In this document: positions 23,822 through 33,890 of the stretch, one piece after another
How the letters are laid out: each line of letters opens with the position of its first letter
Position numbering within the stretch: the stretch's first letter is position 1
Assembly: GCF_030867145.1 (NCBI RefSeq)
Contig: NC_134440.1
Coordinates: 8,742,001-8,806,000, forward strand
Direction of reading: 5' to 3'
From: Opisthocomus hoazin
Taxonomy: Eukaryota > Chordata > Aves > Opisthocomiformes > Opisthocomidae
DNA: 64,000 bases
Program-made: the position numbers and the translations under genes
Notes under the pieces: model-generated
Told to the model about the DNA's origin: nothing
Databases searched by the model: none
Seen by the model: the letters and a program-made list of their open reading frames with translations, nothing else

Positions 23822-25424
23822 GGGCTCTTCCCCTTCCAGCAAGGCTCGCCCAGGAGCGGAGCCCAGGGGGATGACCTGCCCGGGAGGGGAGGTCCCCACG
23901 TCCACCCCGGAGCCTCCCCTACGCCGTAGGGTTTTCCCCTGGCATCGCCAGCTCGGAGTACTGCAAGAGCCAATGTGAAACTGTGTTTGATTTATGTCGC
24001 AGCTCTTGGTGTCGTAGGACTACGACACAACCTCAGCTCCGTTCACTTCTTTATTAATTACTATGTTATTAGGACTAACAGGGGTGAAGACAATGAAAAC
24101 TGCTATCCCCACCCTGAAGTTCAGGGGATGGAAACCAGGAGAACTCGAGGTGTTACCCACGCAACGCCACTGGGTTTCGTGCCGTTACGCAGGGGCAAGG
24201 GGCCGGATCGGCCCATATCTCACATCACGAGCGGCTCAGGGGACAGCGAGGTCGCTCCCGAGCCTGCAGGCTCCAGCGCTTCTCCAGCCGGGGAACGTCA
24301 CCGGACCCCCTCCAGCATCCTGATACCCCTCTGAGTATCCCCTCATCCCTTCTGCTTCCTCCTGCCCTACGCCAAAATAGTCCTAAGTAGGAAACCGAGA
24401 GGGCCACACCATGAACTGCAAGGGGAAACTTCTCACCTTCAAGAAAAAAACCATGATGCTGGAGGAGCTTTAAGCCCCGCGGGCTGGCCTGGGGTCACGC
24501 TTCTCACCATGGTGCTGCCACCAGCAAGGAGGAGCTTCCAAAGCCAAGTTCTATTTCCAACACACACAAAGACGCACAGCGACCAAACCAGCTCGGAGCA
24601 GACACATCCCCCCACCGCCTTCACCCCCCGCCCCGGTCCCGGCCGCGCGTGCCCGGGGAAAGGCGGCGAGGCTCCCGCCGACTCCCGCCCGCCACGGCTC
24701 TCCATCACTCGGCTCTGCACAGCCACCAGCGGCAGGGTAGGGGGCTCTGAGGTTTAATTGCAATTGTTGACAGGGAAATTATGGCCACACACGGAAAATT
24801 AGAATATAATTGTGTTAGGGAAAGGTTTCATCTTCTCCTTGTCATCCCCAGGAGCGGAAGGCAGAGGGGGAGCGGAGGAAGGGGGGGGGATGCTGGTGGG
24901 AGGCACTGGCCCCGTGCCTCGCAGCGGGGGAGAGCAGCTGGGCTTGGGGGGCTGCGGGGCGATGGCAGCCCGAAGGGCCACCGGGCACAGAGAAAAGGCA
25001 GGGGAAAGGTGAGTGTCTTCATTTTTAAGAGCGCAGCACACGAAGCAGCAGTGCCCTTCCTTCAGGAGCGGGGGGGTGCGCAGCACGGGTGGAGGGGGGC
25101 TGCGTCTCTGCCGCCCCATCAGCCCCAGGCTCAGCCCTGCGCCAGTTCCCAGCACCGAGCCCCAGCAACGGTTCCCCGGCCGGGCTCTGTGACCGGGGCT
25201 GGGGCAGCGGCAGGGCAAAGGGCGATGTGATCAGTGCGGGACGTGCCCGGGGCGCCGAGTCCCATCTCCAGGGAAGGACGCTCCTCTCGGAGGGGCACAG
25301 AGGCCTGTGTCCGAGCGTGGTGGCTGGCGGTTCCCTCTTTGCTCACCTTGGACTGGCATCTCGCTGCCAGCCCGGATCCATCCCCATCCCTGCTGAACTG
25401 GGGTGGGGGCTGCTCTCACCCCTG
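23822..25424. other. Intergenic sequence with AT-rich patches
   Basis: No gene recognised. AT-richer patches at about 23,975-24,110 and 24,750-24,835 interrupt GC-rich DNA. The first contains a perfect 9-bp inverted repeat at 24009-24028. Confidence 0.5.
23970..24110. promoter_or_regulatory. AT-rich island with perfect 20-bp palindrome
   Basis: GTGTCGTAG at 24009-24017 and CTACGACAC at 24020-24028 are perfect inverted repeats separated by GA. A TTTATTAATTACTATGTTA run follows from about 24051. The palindrome is more likely a dimeric protein-binding site than an RNA hairpin, because a two-base loop is too short. No factor is assigned. Confidence 0.25.
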
Positions 25425-26054
25425 GGAATCCCAGAATCCCAGCATGGTGGGGGTTGGCAGGGCCCTCTGGGGGTCCCCCAGCCCAACCCCCTGCCCAAGC
25501 AGGGTCACCCAGAGCTGGCTGCACAGCACCGTGTCCAGGCGGGGCTGGAATATCTCCAGAGAAGGAGACTCCACAGCCTCCCTGGGCAGCCTGGGCCAGG
25601 GCTCCGGCACCCTCAGAGGGAAGAAGTTCTTCCTCAGGTTCAGCTGGAGCTTCCTCTGCTCCAGTTTGTGCCCGTTGCCCCTTGTCCTGTCGCTGGGCAC
25701 CACTGAGCAGAGTCTGGCCCCGTCCTCCTGACCCCCACCCTGCAGATATTTAGAGGCATTTCTAAGGTCCCCTCTCAGCCTTCTCTTCTCCAGGCTGAAC
25801 AAGCCCAGCTCCCTCAGCCTCTCCTCGCAGGAGAGATGCTCCAGTCCCCTCCTCATCCTCGCAGCCCTGTGCTGGACTCTCTCCAGTAGCTCCTCATCTT
25901 TCTTGAACTGGGGAGCCCAGAACTGGACACAGCGCTGCAGATGGGGCTTCCCCAGGGCAGAGCAGAGGGGCAGGAGAACCTCCCTGACCTGCTGGCCGCA
26001 CTCCTCTGAATGCACCCCAGGATGCCACTGGCCTTCTGGGCAGCCAGGGCACGA
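25425..26054 (-). mobile_element. CR1 LINE, 5'-truncated fragment on the minus strand
   Basis: On the minus strand the fragment runs from a region matching ANGILGC-like CR1 sequence, through [20 protein letters not shown] and [20 protein letters not shown], to the tail whose complement reads GAATCCCAGAATCCC at 25425 onward. It covers more of the C-terminal region than the copies at 13.8 or 17.1 kb, with a frameshift near 25,980. It lies just upstream of the TCF3 CpG island. Confidence 0.94.
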
Positions 26055-26600
26055 TGTGCCTGATACGATCCGGAAGACCCATCCTGGATGACGGGCCGTG
26101 ACTTTGGTCACCGATCCTGTTTAAACACGGGCAATTCTTTCCGCTTTAAAAAAAAAAAGAGGAAAAAAAGCCAAATGGCCGGCAGGTCCAGGGCAAAGCG
26201 AAAACCAACGCAGCCTCGCTGACCAACGGCTCCGACGCCGACGGGGCAGGGCAGGAGCAGCGGGCCTGGCCAGGGAGAGCACCCGCTCCCCGCTCCCGAT
26301 GTGGGCTGAGACGAGATGTGGGACCCCCAGCCTGCACCCGCAGCACCCACCCGCATCCGCCTCTGCCTTGGCACCCACTCAAACGAGCTGAATCGGGGCG
26401 AAGGGCCCACTCCCCGCCATGCCACAACCCAGGGCAGGGAAGTGACACCGGGCTGAGGAGAGCCCCCCAACCTCCCAAACCCAGCTCCCTTCTCCCCGGG
26501 GCGGCGTTTTCAGAAGCCACCGAACAAGTGATGGGGAAAGGCCCCGTCGAACGGCAGCTCCCTCGTCCCCGGTGACGCGGGCGGACACGCGGCACGTCAC
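26055..26600. other. Short unique spacer upstream of the CpG island
   Basis: Contains a poly-A run at about 26,148-26,158 and otherwise unremarkable GC-rich DNA. No gene or repeat recognised. Confidence 0.5.
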
Positions 26601-27628
26601 GCCGGGTGCCAGGCTCACCAGGCGGCACCTTTGGTACGAAGCGCCCGCCGCCCGCATCAGAGCGCCGGCGCCCAGCCGCCGGGTCACCCCGGGCGGGAAC
26701 GCGGGCGGAAAGATGTGAAGATCTGGATGGAAAATGTGGACTTTACATCACCAACGCCCGCCATGCTGCCGGGGACGGGCCGAGGCTGCTGGCGGGCAGG
26801 GGTGCGGGCAGGGCTGCAGGCAGGAGTGCGGGCAGGGCTGTGGGCAGCCCGCCCCGTCGAGGGGACCCGTCGTCCCCAGCACCGCATGGGGTTCCCGGGG
26901 CCCCCCGAGCGGGCGGCGGGGCCAGGCCCCTGCAGGCCCATGGCGGGGCGCCGAGGGGGCGTCCGGCCGGGAGGCGGCTGCTGCCCGGCGGGGGCTCCCG
27001 GAGCCCGCCCGGCCCTGCCCGCCCGACCCCAGCGGGGGCCCCGTCGGCGGCGCTGGGGGAGCTGCGGGCGGCGACGTGAACCAGCGGCCGCCCCCGGCCT
27101 CCGCCGCGCCCCGCCCCCCCGCGCTCGGTGGGCGGGGACCAGGACAGAGCGCGCTGTGGTTGGCCGTGCCGCCTGTCACTCGGAGCGGCGGGGCCCTGCC
27201 GTTGGACGGCGCCCCGAAGACTCATCAGTCCGTCCGCCGAGGCCCCCGTGTCGTCACGGCACTCCCGCCCCGCCCCTCGGCGCTGCGTCTGCCAGTCCCC
27301 TCCGCCAGGAAACATAGTTCCCGAATTCGGCGGGGGCTTCCGCTCCCGCGCGCTGCCGTCGGGGCCCGTCCCGCCGCAACACGTGCTGGCCCCGCTTCCC
27401 CCCTCCCCCCCCGCCCCCAACTTCGGCGGGGGGGGGTGCGTGACGAGCAGCGCTCCCCACATCACCTGCTGCCTGCGCGGAGGGATACGGCGTGCGGGGT
27501 GGGAGGGAAGGAGGCACCCCGCCGCGGGGGGGGGGCGAGGCGTGAGGAGGGGAGACGGAGGCGGGGGGTGAAGCGTGAAGGGGGGAGGGGGCGGGGGCGT
27601 CTCGAGCTGCCGCCGCCGCGGGGGAACC

Positions 27629-27700
27629 ATGCGGGGGCGGCGGCGGGAGGCGGAGCGGCCGCGGTACCGGGGGGAGCAGCAGCGGCGACGGCGGCGTTAG
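27629..27700 (+). other. Upstream open reading frame, arginine-rich, 23 codons
   Basis: An ATG with A at -3 opens a frame that ends at TAG 27,698-27,700. The predicted peptide is about half arginine (starts MRGRRREAERPRYRG). It is present in the TCF3 leader only if transcription starts upstream of 27,629. It may merely reflect CGG-rich DNA. Confidence 0.25.
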
Positions 27701-27876
27701 GACCCGGGGCGGGGCGGGGCTGTGAGGGGGGGCGGGGGGCGGGGCCGGGGCGCACGCGCCGCCCGGTGCGGGGCGATCGCGCCGCTTCGCTACATTGTAT
27801 CCGCCGGCGGCGCGAGAACAATAGGGGCCGCCGCGCGCCGGCCCTGGGCGCCGCGGCCGCCGCCCGCCGGACCTTG

Positions 27877-27917
27877 ATGCGCGTCCCCGCGGGGGGTGCG
27901 CGCCTGCCCCGGAACAG
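27877..27917 (+). other. Upstream open reading frame continuing into exon 2 (conditional on exon 1 model)
   Basis: ATG at 27,877 opens 13 codons plus two bases before the donor at 27,917. Joined to exon 2 at 30,324 the frame continues for ten more codons and stops at TGA 30,352-30,354, which overlaps the TCF3 start codon as ATGA. The 23-residue peptide would be MRVPAGGARLPRNR then AAAAESVGV. The start context is weak (T at -3), which would permit leaky scanning to the main start. Confidence 0.35.
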
Positions 27918-28119
27918 GTAAAGAAACCCCAAAACCGAAGAAATAAATGCGAATTAGGACAAAACCAGTAAAATAATCAAGCGGCGGCGCTCCCCCGCTC
28001 CCCCCCCCCCCGGCGCTGCGCGAGCGGGAGGGTCCCGAAGCCGCTGGCGGGAGTTGGGGCGCCGGCCCCCCCCTCCCCCTTCCCCCGTGGGCTGTCCCGG
28101 GCCGGGGCCGCGCTCGGCT

Positions 28120-29060
28120 CGCAGAGAAGTTTGGGGGGGGGGGGGAGCGGCCGGGGCGCGCTGGGGGGTCCCCACGCGTGGGGGGAGGGGGGGGGAGGGT
28201 CGGTTCCCGGTCCTGCCGCGAACTTCAGCCGCCTCCCCCCCCCCCCCCCCCCCCCGAAAGGCGGGGGCCCGGCGGCGGGGGAGTTGCTCCGTGTCCTCCT
28301 CGGCGTGGGGGGGGGGGCCGCTCCCACCCCCTCCCCGCGGCGGGAGGGACCGTGGGGTCACCGCTGTGCCCCCCCCCCCGTCCCCACGGCGCGGGGGGGG
28401 TCCCGGGGGGGGGGGTGGCTGCTCGGTTACCCCGCTCCCGGCCGGACCCCCCGGGCCTGGCCGGGCCCACGCGTGTCCCGGGGCGGCGGAGCCTTTGTCC
28501 GAGGCCTCGCCGGAGGAAACCCGAGCGGGCCGGGGGGAGCGCGGACATCTGCTGCGCGTTAGCCCGGCACCGGCGGGGCCCCCGGCCGGCCCCGGCCCCG
28601 GCCCGGCCCGGCCTTTGTGCTGCGGGGGGGCGAGGCCTGCCCGGGCTGGGGGCTGCCGTTAGAAACGGGGGGGGGGGGGGTTGGAAAGGAGAAGCCCGGG
28701 ATGAATTTGGGGCTGTGGGGTTTGGGGCGGGGGGCCTGCGGGCTTTGGGGGGGGCTACGGGGTTTGGGGAAGGGGTCTCTAGAGTTTGGGGGGGGGCTGT
28801 GGGGTTGGGCGAAGGGGTCTGTGGAGTTTGGGGAAGGGGGCTGCGGGGTTTGGGAGGGGCTGTGGGTTTTGAGGGGGTCCGCAGGGTTTGGGGAGGGGGG
28901 CTGTGGGTTTTAGGGAAGGGGTCTGTGCAGTTTGGGGGGGGGTCTGGAGTTTGGGGGGGGTCTGGAGTTTGGGGAAGGGGCTGTGGAGTTTGGGGGGGCT
29001 GTGGGGTTTGGGGAGGGGGTCTGTGGGTATTTTTGGGGGGCTATGGGGTTTAGGGACCTG
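28120..29060 (+). repeat. G-skewed tract and GGGGTTTGGGG minisatellite in intron 1
   Basis: The left part has G runs and one C run of about twenty bases (28,237-28,255). From about 28,690 to 29,060 it becomes a minisatellite of 20-30 base units such as GTTTGGGGAAGGGGGCTGTGG, all G-rich on the plus strand, the non-template strand of TCF3. Four-G runs at short spacing give many potential G-quadruplexes. Open frames across it encode only Gly/Val/Trp-rich repeat and are not genes. Confidence 0.88.
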
Positions 29061-29159
29061 CTGTCCAGGGGTTTCGCCGGGGCCGAGCTCCTCGCCCCCG
29101 ACCCCGCCGGGGCGGTGCGTTGGTGAAGCTGCTGGAAAAATTACTGCCCAGATGCATGG

Positions 29160-30310
29160 GTGACCCTGAAAGGCTTTTTAAAGAAAAGAAAAAGGGAAAA
29201 AAGAAAACTTAAAAAAAAAAAAAAATCCCCTGGCTGGTTTTTATAGCGGCGAAGGGTTTTTACACGCTGGGCTGATCTCGATGTGTGTTTCTTGGTTTTT
29301 TTTTTTCTTTTAAAAAACTTAATTGAAGTGTGGTGGCTGAGCCGGCGCAGCCTACAAATGCTTTGGATCGCGTGGACTTTCTTTTTTTCTTGTTTTTTTT
29401 TTTTAGCCTTATGATTAATGAGTTAAATTTATTGGCCAGCTGCCCTTTGTAACCATGAATGAGTTCCTAAAAAAAAAGGCCAAAAAAGAAGGAATCTTTT
29501 ATCTCATCCCAGGCCTCTCTTCCTCCCTCCCAAAGAAATATTTTTCTATCAGAGTGAGCTGGCCAAAAAGATCAGTCTCCCTTTAAAAAAAAAAAAAATC
29601 TGTAAAATTCGGAAGAATAATATTTACCTCCCTCGCCAGGTTGCCTGGAGGGCTTGATTTTCGCAAAACCCTCCGAAAACCAGAATTGTTAATTTTTTTT
29701 TTTCCTTGATTCCCCCGGTCCCTTTTGGCAGAGGTTCGCTGCTCGCCGGGTACGGCCTGGGCATCCCCACGTTCAGCCCCTGAAAAAGCAGCCGCAGGTG
29801 CTCGGCGACTCCAAGGAGAGAGGTGGAAGATCAGACCTTTTTTTTTCTTTCTTCTCTCTTTTTTTCTTCTTTTTTTTTAAACAAAACTAGGCAAGGCCAA
29901 GAGAGCCTCCCGCGGGGAGCGAGCGTGGGGGAAGGCGAGGGGGCGAGCCCAGCCAGACAAGCGCCTGAGTGATAACTTGCCTGAACCCTTTGATAAACGA
30001 CTTCACTCTTTTTTTTTTTTTTTTCCTCCCCCCCCTTCTCCTTCATTCGCCGCACGCCGGGAACAGAATTGGCCTGAACTAGTGGAATTGGCAGCAAAAA
30101 ACCAACATACAAGTGTGTCTGGTCAATAGAGCGCTTGTTCCTGCCCCTGGGTGCGATGCGAGGACTCCGACCGCGCTCGCCGCGCACGGGTTGGATGCCG
30201 GAGGCCGCGCCAAGGATTTTTTCGCTTCTCTCGCTCCGGCTTTTTTAAAATATTCATCAATGGGGTGGGTGGTTTGCTCTAGTCATTAAAATATCTCTCT
30301 CCCCTCCCCC
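29160..30310 (+). other. TCF3: TCF3 intron 1, AT-rich 3' part, possible conserved noncoding sequence
   Basis: Composition drops to AT-rich with many poly-T and poly-A runs (for example 29,212-29,225 and 30,009-30,024). Words such as GATTAATGAGTTAAATTTATTGG (about 29,413) and AATAATATTTACC (about 29,617) are the kind retained in conserved noncoding elements beside developmental regulators. A weak potential acceptor (TTTTGGCAG at about 29,731) could mark an extra leader exon. No coding sequence is seen. Confidence 0.35.
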
Positions 30311-30323
30311 TCGCTGGCTGTAG

Positions 30324-30428
30324 GGCTGCCGCTGCGGAGTCTGTGGGAGTATGAATCAGCAGCAGCAGCAGAGAATGGCTGCAGTTGGGACAGACAAAGA
30401 GCTCAGTGACCTGCTGGACTTCAGTATG
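30324..30428 (+). CDS. TCF3: TCF3 (E2A) coding exon 2, residues 1-26
   Basis: TCF3 encodes the class I basic helix-loop-helix E proteins E12 and E47, nuclear factors that bind CANNTG E-boxes as homodimers or with tissue-specific partners and are essential in B-cell development. The exon begins after the acceptor CTGTAG at 30,323, has 27 leader bases, and starts translation at ATG 30,351 (A at -3). It encodes MNQQQQQRMAAVGTDKELSD and then LLDFSM, ending at donor GTAAGC (30,429) in phase 0. LSDLLDFS (residues 18-25) is the core of activation domain 1, which contacts the CBP/p300 KIX domain and ETO-family TAFH domain. TCF3 rather than TCF4 or TCF12 is chosen because the exon ends FSM and joins MFPLPV; the paralogues have FSAMFSPPV. 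Five CAG codons give a glutamine run where human TCF3 has NQPQ. The bHLH exons lie outside the window. Confidence 0.96.
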
Positions 30429-31363
30429 GTAAGCCAGCGCGGCTGGGCCGGGGGGGGGGGCTTTAAAGACCCCGGGGGCTTTGCTTGCGCTCGGTGTTTC
30501 GGAGCTGCAGAAGGGGAGGAAACGCGAGCCCGTAAATTGGACGTGATGGGTTTCAGATGTGCCGTGTTTGTGTGCGTGCACATGTGCGGCGACTTGTTTA
30601 TTTTCAAGCTGAAGCGAAGCCTCTGCCCCTCCTCCCCCCCCTTCCCCTCGAACCCGTATTGTTTCCTTGCGGGGAGCGCAGAGGTGGGTTGGTTTTTTTT
30701 TCTTTTCTGGATGGGAAATTTGGGGGAAACGTCGCGGCGTTGTGTGTTCTCTGCTTCAGCGCTCGCCGCGGGGCGGCCTGGGTGACTGTTTCTGAAGCCG
30801 TCCAGAGATGTAACTTCAGTAGCTGATTAATCAGGCATTTTTTTTCCCTCTCCCCAGATCCAGACTATTAAACTTCTGCTCCCGCAGGTTATTTTGTCAC
30901 GGTTTGAATCGCGTCCAAGCTCTCCAGGGTGTTATTTTTGCCGGAGTTGGACACTGGTGTTCCCCACGCTCTGCTCCCCTGTCTCCTGGAAACCTTTAGC
31001 TGCGGTGGGGAGCTGTTTATTTTCAAAGAAACAGGACCTGAGAGTTCCCCCGGAAGGGTGCGGGAGGAGAAGTCCCCTCCGGCTGTAGCGGGGCAAGGGT
31101 TGGTCCCCGGCAAGCCCCCGGCACGGCCGTCCGGCGTCGGCGCTGTGCCACGCAGCGTCCGCCGCGCGCTCTGCCGTGGGCAGGTGGCTTGGGAAGGGGA
31201 GAGCTTTCTTCCAAAGAAAAGAACTTTCCTTTGGGTTCCTCTGCCGCGCGCGGAGCCCGCGTGGCGCTGGGAGCTTGTGTCTTGCTTGTGAGATAAGCGA
31301 ACGTGCGGCGGAGATAGAAGCAGCAGCTCCGCGAGGAGGAATAACGATGAGTGTCACCGCTGC

Positions 31364-31437
31364 TGCCCTGGGGCACCCAGCCACGGTGCTGCCCTGGGGC
31401 ACCCAGCCACGGTGCTGCCCTGGGGCACCCAGCCACG
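31364..31437. repeat. 26-bp tandem repeat, about 2.8 copies
   Basis: The unit CTGCCCTGGGGCACCCAGCC plus ACGGTG repeats almost perfectly three times, the last copy diverging at its end. Intronic minisatellite. Confidence 0.9.
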
Positions 31438-32444
31438 GCCCCGCTGGGCTGGTTTTCGTGCCCCTTGGAGAAGAAGGGAGTCAAGGTGGGGGGGGGGCAG
31501 CGGTGGCAGAACGAGGGGCACGCGCTGTGCTAGTGGGAAGTGTTGAGGCTGGGCCGCTTCGCTGCACCCGAGCGCTGAGCTTTAGCGATGAGAAATGAAA
31601 TTTTTTATAGAGCTGGGGCTTGTACCCGTCCCGGCAGGGCTCCGTGCTGGGGGGGGGGCGGTGGGGCGTCCCCCAGAGAGCAGCTCTGCGGGAGGAGAGG
31701 CACAGTTCTCCCAGTTTCCTGCGCTGCTGGGAGACTGGTTGCGTTGAACGACCAGCCGTGTGTTTTTAGGGTAGTGTGTTTTGCGGTTGGTAGGGGGACT
31801 GTGTTTAAAAACAGGAATACGTTCTGGGTGCGTGGTTGTTTGTCCCTCTCTCATCCCGGGGTCCTGCGGGTGGGCGGGAGCCCCGGAGCTTCCCAGCTCC
31901 GGAGAGTGCCGGGTTCTGAACTGCGCTTTGGGTCAGGAACCCCCCATCTGCTCCCTGGCCGGGGCTGCAGTGGCTCCCGCTTTGCTTTTTCCTCTCCTTA
32001 GAAAAAAACAAAACACAAATTCCACTCACCATTCAGAGCTTTAAAAAAAACCCAGGACCTTATTTTCAAATTTAACGAACCGTCCTCATTTGCATGCCGA
32101 GAGCTGTATTCCCTGGAGGGGTCCTGACCTGTTCCCTCTGTACACACAGATTTCTGTCCTTGGAGATTAATCCGCACCCAACGGTTGATTTTGGGTTCAT
32201 TTCCAACGCTCTTAACGCTGGCGTGAACCTGGGACCGACCAGAGCTTGTTCTGCGTTTGTGCGGCGGCTCTGGGGGCGGCTGCTGGCGGGATCAGGGCCT
32301 GCGAATGTCGTTTGCCAGCAAATGGTTCGAAGCTGTTCCCGCCGGGAGACGCTGGCCGAAGGGCTCCGACGCCGGCTGGGTCTGAGCCAGAGCTGTTTCC
32401 ACAACCCCCCGTCCCCGCATGCCCCTCTCCGGAGTTTGCGTAAA

Positions 32445-32577
32445 GGGTTCAAGGCCAGGTTGGATGGAGCTCTGAGCACCCTGGGCTGGTGGAAGGTGTC
32501 CCTGCTCATGGCAGGGGGGTTGGAACCAGATGGTCTTCAAGGTCCCTCCCAACCCAAACCATTCCATGATTCTGTCA
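32445..32577 (+). mobile_element. CR1 LINE 3' end, short old fragment
   Basis: Starts GGGTTCAAGGCCAGGTTGGA and ends CAACCCAAACCATTCCATGA then TTCTGT, a characteristic CR1 3' terminus. It belongs to the subfamily also seen, on the other strand, at 50.4 kb. Only the last codons and the 3' untranslated region remain. Confidence 0.9.
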
Positions 32578-33452
32578 ACGTTAACATCTCTCCTGAAGGA
32601 TGAGGAGCTGGAATGCAAAGCTTCCCGGCTAGCAAACGGTCTTCACCCTGGCATCGCCAGCCTGGGGTGTGCAGTGTGGGTCTGTCGAAGGGGCTGCTTC
32701 GTGGGTTGCTCTCCCGGTGGTGTTGGGACGCAGGCTGCTTGACCGCGAGCTCGCTCTTTCAAGTACATTTGTACTTTTCCTTGAACAAGCAGGAGGGGAG
32801 CATCGGTCCACTAATCCTCTCCAGGAGAGTGGATGGGAGGGAAGACCTAGAGAGAGACTCAGAGCAGCTGGGATCATTTGCTTCAGATCAGAATTTCAAT
32901 TCCTTTTTTTCTAGGAAAAATATGTTCAGCCCCAGTAGCCTGTGGCCCGGCTCCGTGCCGTGTGTTGCTGCGCGTGGGGTGAGTGTGAAGGTCTGGGGTT
33001 CCGTAGTCAGACGTGGGGTCGGTAAACGGCAGGGTTGTGTGAGGTGCTGTAAATTCAGCTTGCTTCCAGTCCTGGAAAGAAAGGCTTGTGCCTTTTTTAA
33101 TAAATAAGCACATTGGGTGGTTATTGAGCTCGCCCGAAGCTTTGCGCCAGCGTCATTTGCAGTAAGGGTGAAAATGAAGGGAAGCTGTAACGTGCGTCGA
33201 AGCGAGCCGGCGCCGAACCCCCAGCGACGCCGCCCGCTCGCTGCTCTGCGGTGTGCGCGGCAGCGCGCGCTCCTCTGCCTCGGAACAAATTGCCTTTGAT
33301 AATTGCCCCAAAGTGCAGGTAATTTGTGAGCTTTCTTTCACCACCGCTCCCTGGCAATGGTCCAGGCCGGGCTTGCAAATTTGGAGGAGAGCTTTCGGGA
33401 AAGCATCCTGCCTGTGGGCTCGAGCTGCCGGCTCGAGCTGTGTATTGGGCTC

Positions 33453-33890
33453 AGGGCTACGAGGGTGAGGAGGGGACTGGAGCATCTCTCCTAGGAGGAG
33501 AGGCTGAGGGAGCTGGGCTTGTTCAGCCTGGAGAAGAGAAGGCTGAGAGGGGACCTCAGAAATGCCTCTAAATATCTGCAGGGTGGGGGTCAGGAGGACG
33601 GGGCCAGACTCTGTTCAGTGGTGCCCAGCGACAGGACAAGGGGCAACGGGCACAAACTGGAGCAGAGGAAGCTCCAGCTGAACCCGAGGAAGAACTTCTT
33701 CCCTCTGAGGGTGCCGGAGCCCTGGCCCAGGCTGCCCAGGGAGGTTGTGGAGTCTCCTTCTCTGGAGATATTCCAGCCCCGCCTGGACGCAGTGCTGTGC
33801 CCCCTGCTCTGGGTGACCCTGCTTGGGCAGGGGGTTGGGCTGGGGGACCCACAGAGGGCCCTGCCAACCCCCACCATTCTGTGATTCTGT
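33453..33890 (+). mobile_element. CR1 LINE, 5'-truncated 3' fragment (GC-rich subfamily)
   Basis: Begins at GGGCTACGAGGGTGAGGAGG, loses frame briefly at a TAG near 33,493, then keeps the frame [20 protein letters not shown] through [20 protein letters not shown] to the ATTCTGTGATTCTGT tail. It lies in TCF3 intron 2 in sense orientation. It retains the valine of PREVVESP, a difference from most of its close relatives here. Confidence 0.94.

Larger units (their letters stand above)
27600..27917 (+). other. TCF3: TCF3 noncoding exon 1 (inferred; 5' end approximate)
   Basis: The splice donor CAG|GTAAAG at 27,917/27,918 is the strongest donor seen in the CpG island, and it lies where E-protein genes have a noncoding first exon. 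Splicing to the acceptor at 30,323 would give an intron of 2,406 bases. The left boundary is arbitrary because no start site is visible. The exon would contain two small upstream frames (27,629 and 27,877) and an AT-containing palindromic block at 27,792-27,824. Other donors in the island cannot be excluded. Confidence 0.45.
26600..28660 (+). promoter_or_regulatory. TCF3: CpG island, inferred TCF3 promoter
   Basis: CpG dinucleotides are very dense throughout, unlike the GC-rich but CpG-poorer flanks. GC-box motifs (GGGGCGGGGC) cluster at about 27,705-27,750, an E-box CACGTG lies near 27,380, and no TATA box is present, which fits a broad housekeeping-type promoter. Its position 2.4 kb upstream of the first TCF3 coding exon and on the same strand supports assignment to TCF3. 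The start site cannot be fixed from sequence; the region 27,550-27,850 is most likely. Divergent antisense transcription is possible. Confidence 0.75.

Noticed and set aside
1..26600. Search for ONECUT3 exons (cut domain, homeodomain, His/Ala-rich N-terminus) on the minus strand
   Set aside because: No cut-domain or homeodomain-like frame was found; the gene, if linked, lies outside the window.
26734..27921. 395-codon open frame on the plus strand through the CpG island
   Set aside because: It follows CpG-island composition, is dominated by Arg, Ala, Gly and Pro, and runs through GC boxes and G runs. No homology is recognised; it is treated as promoter and leader DNA.
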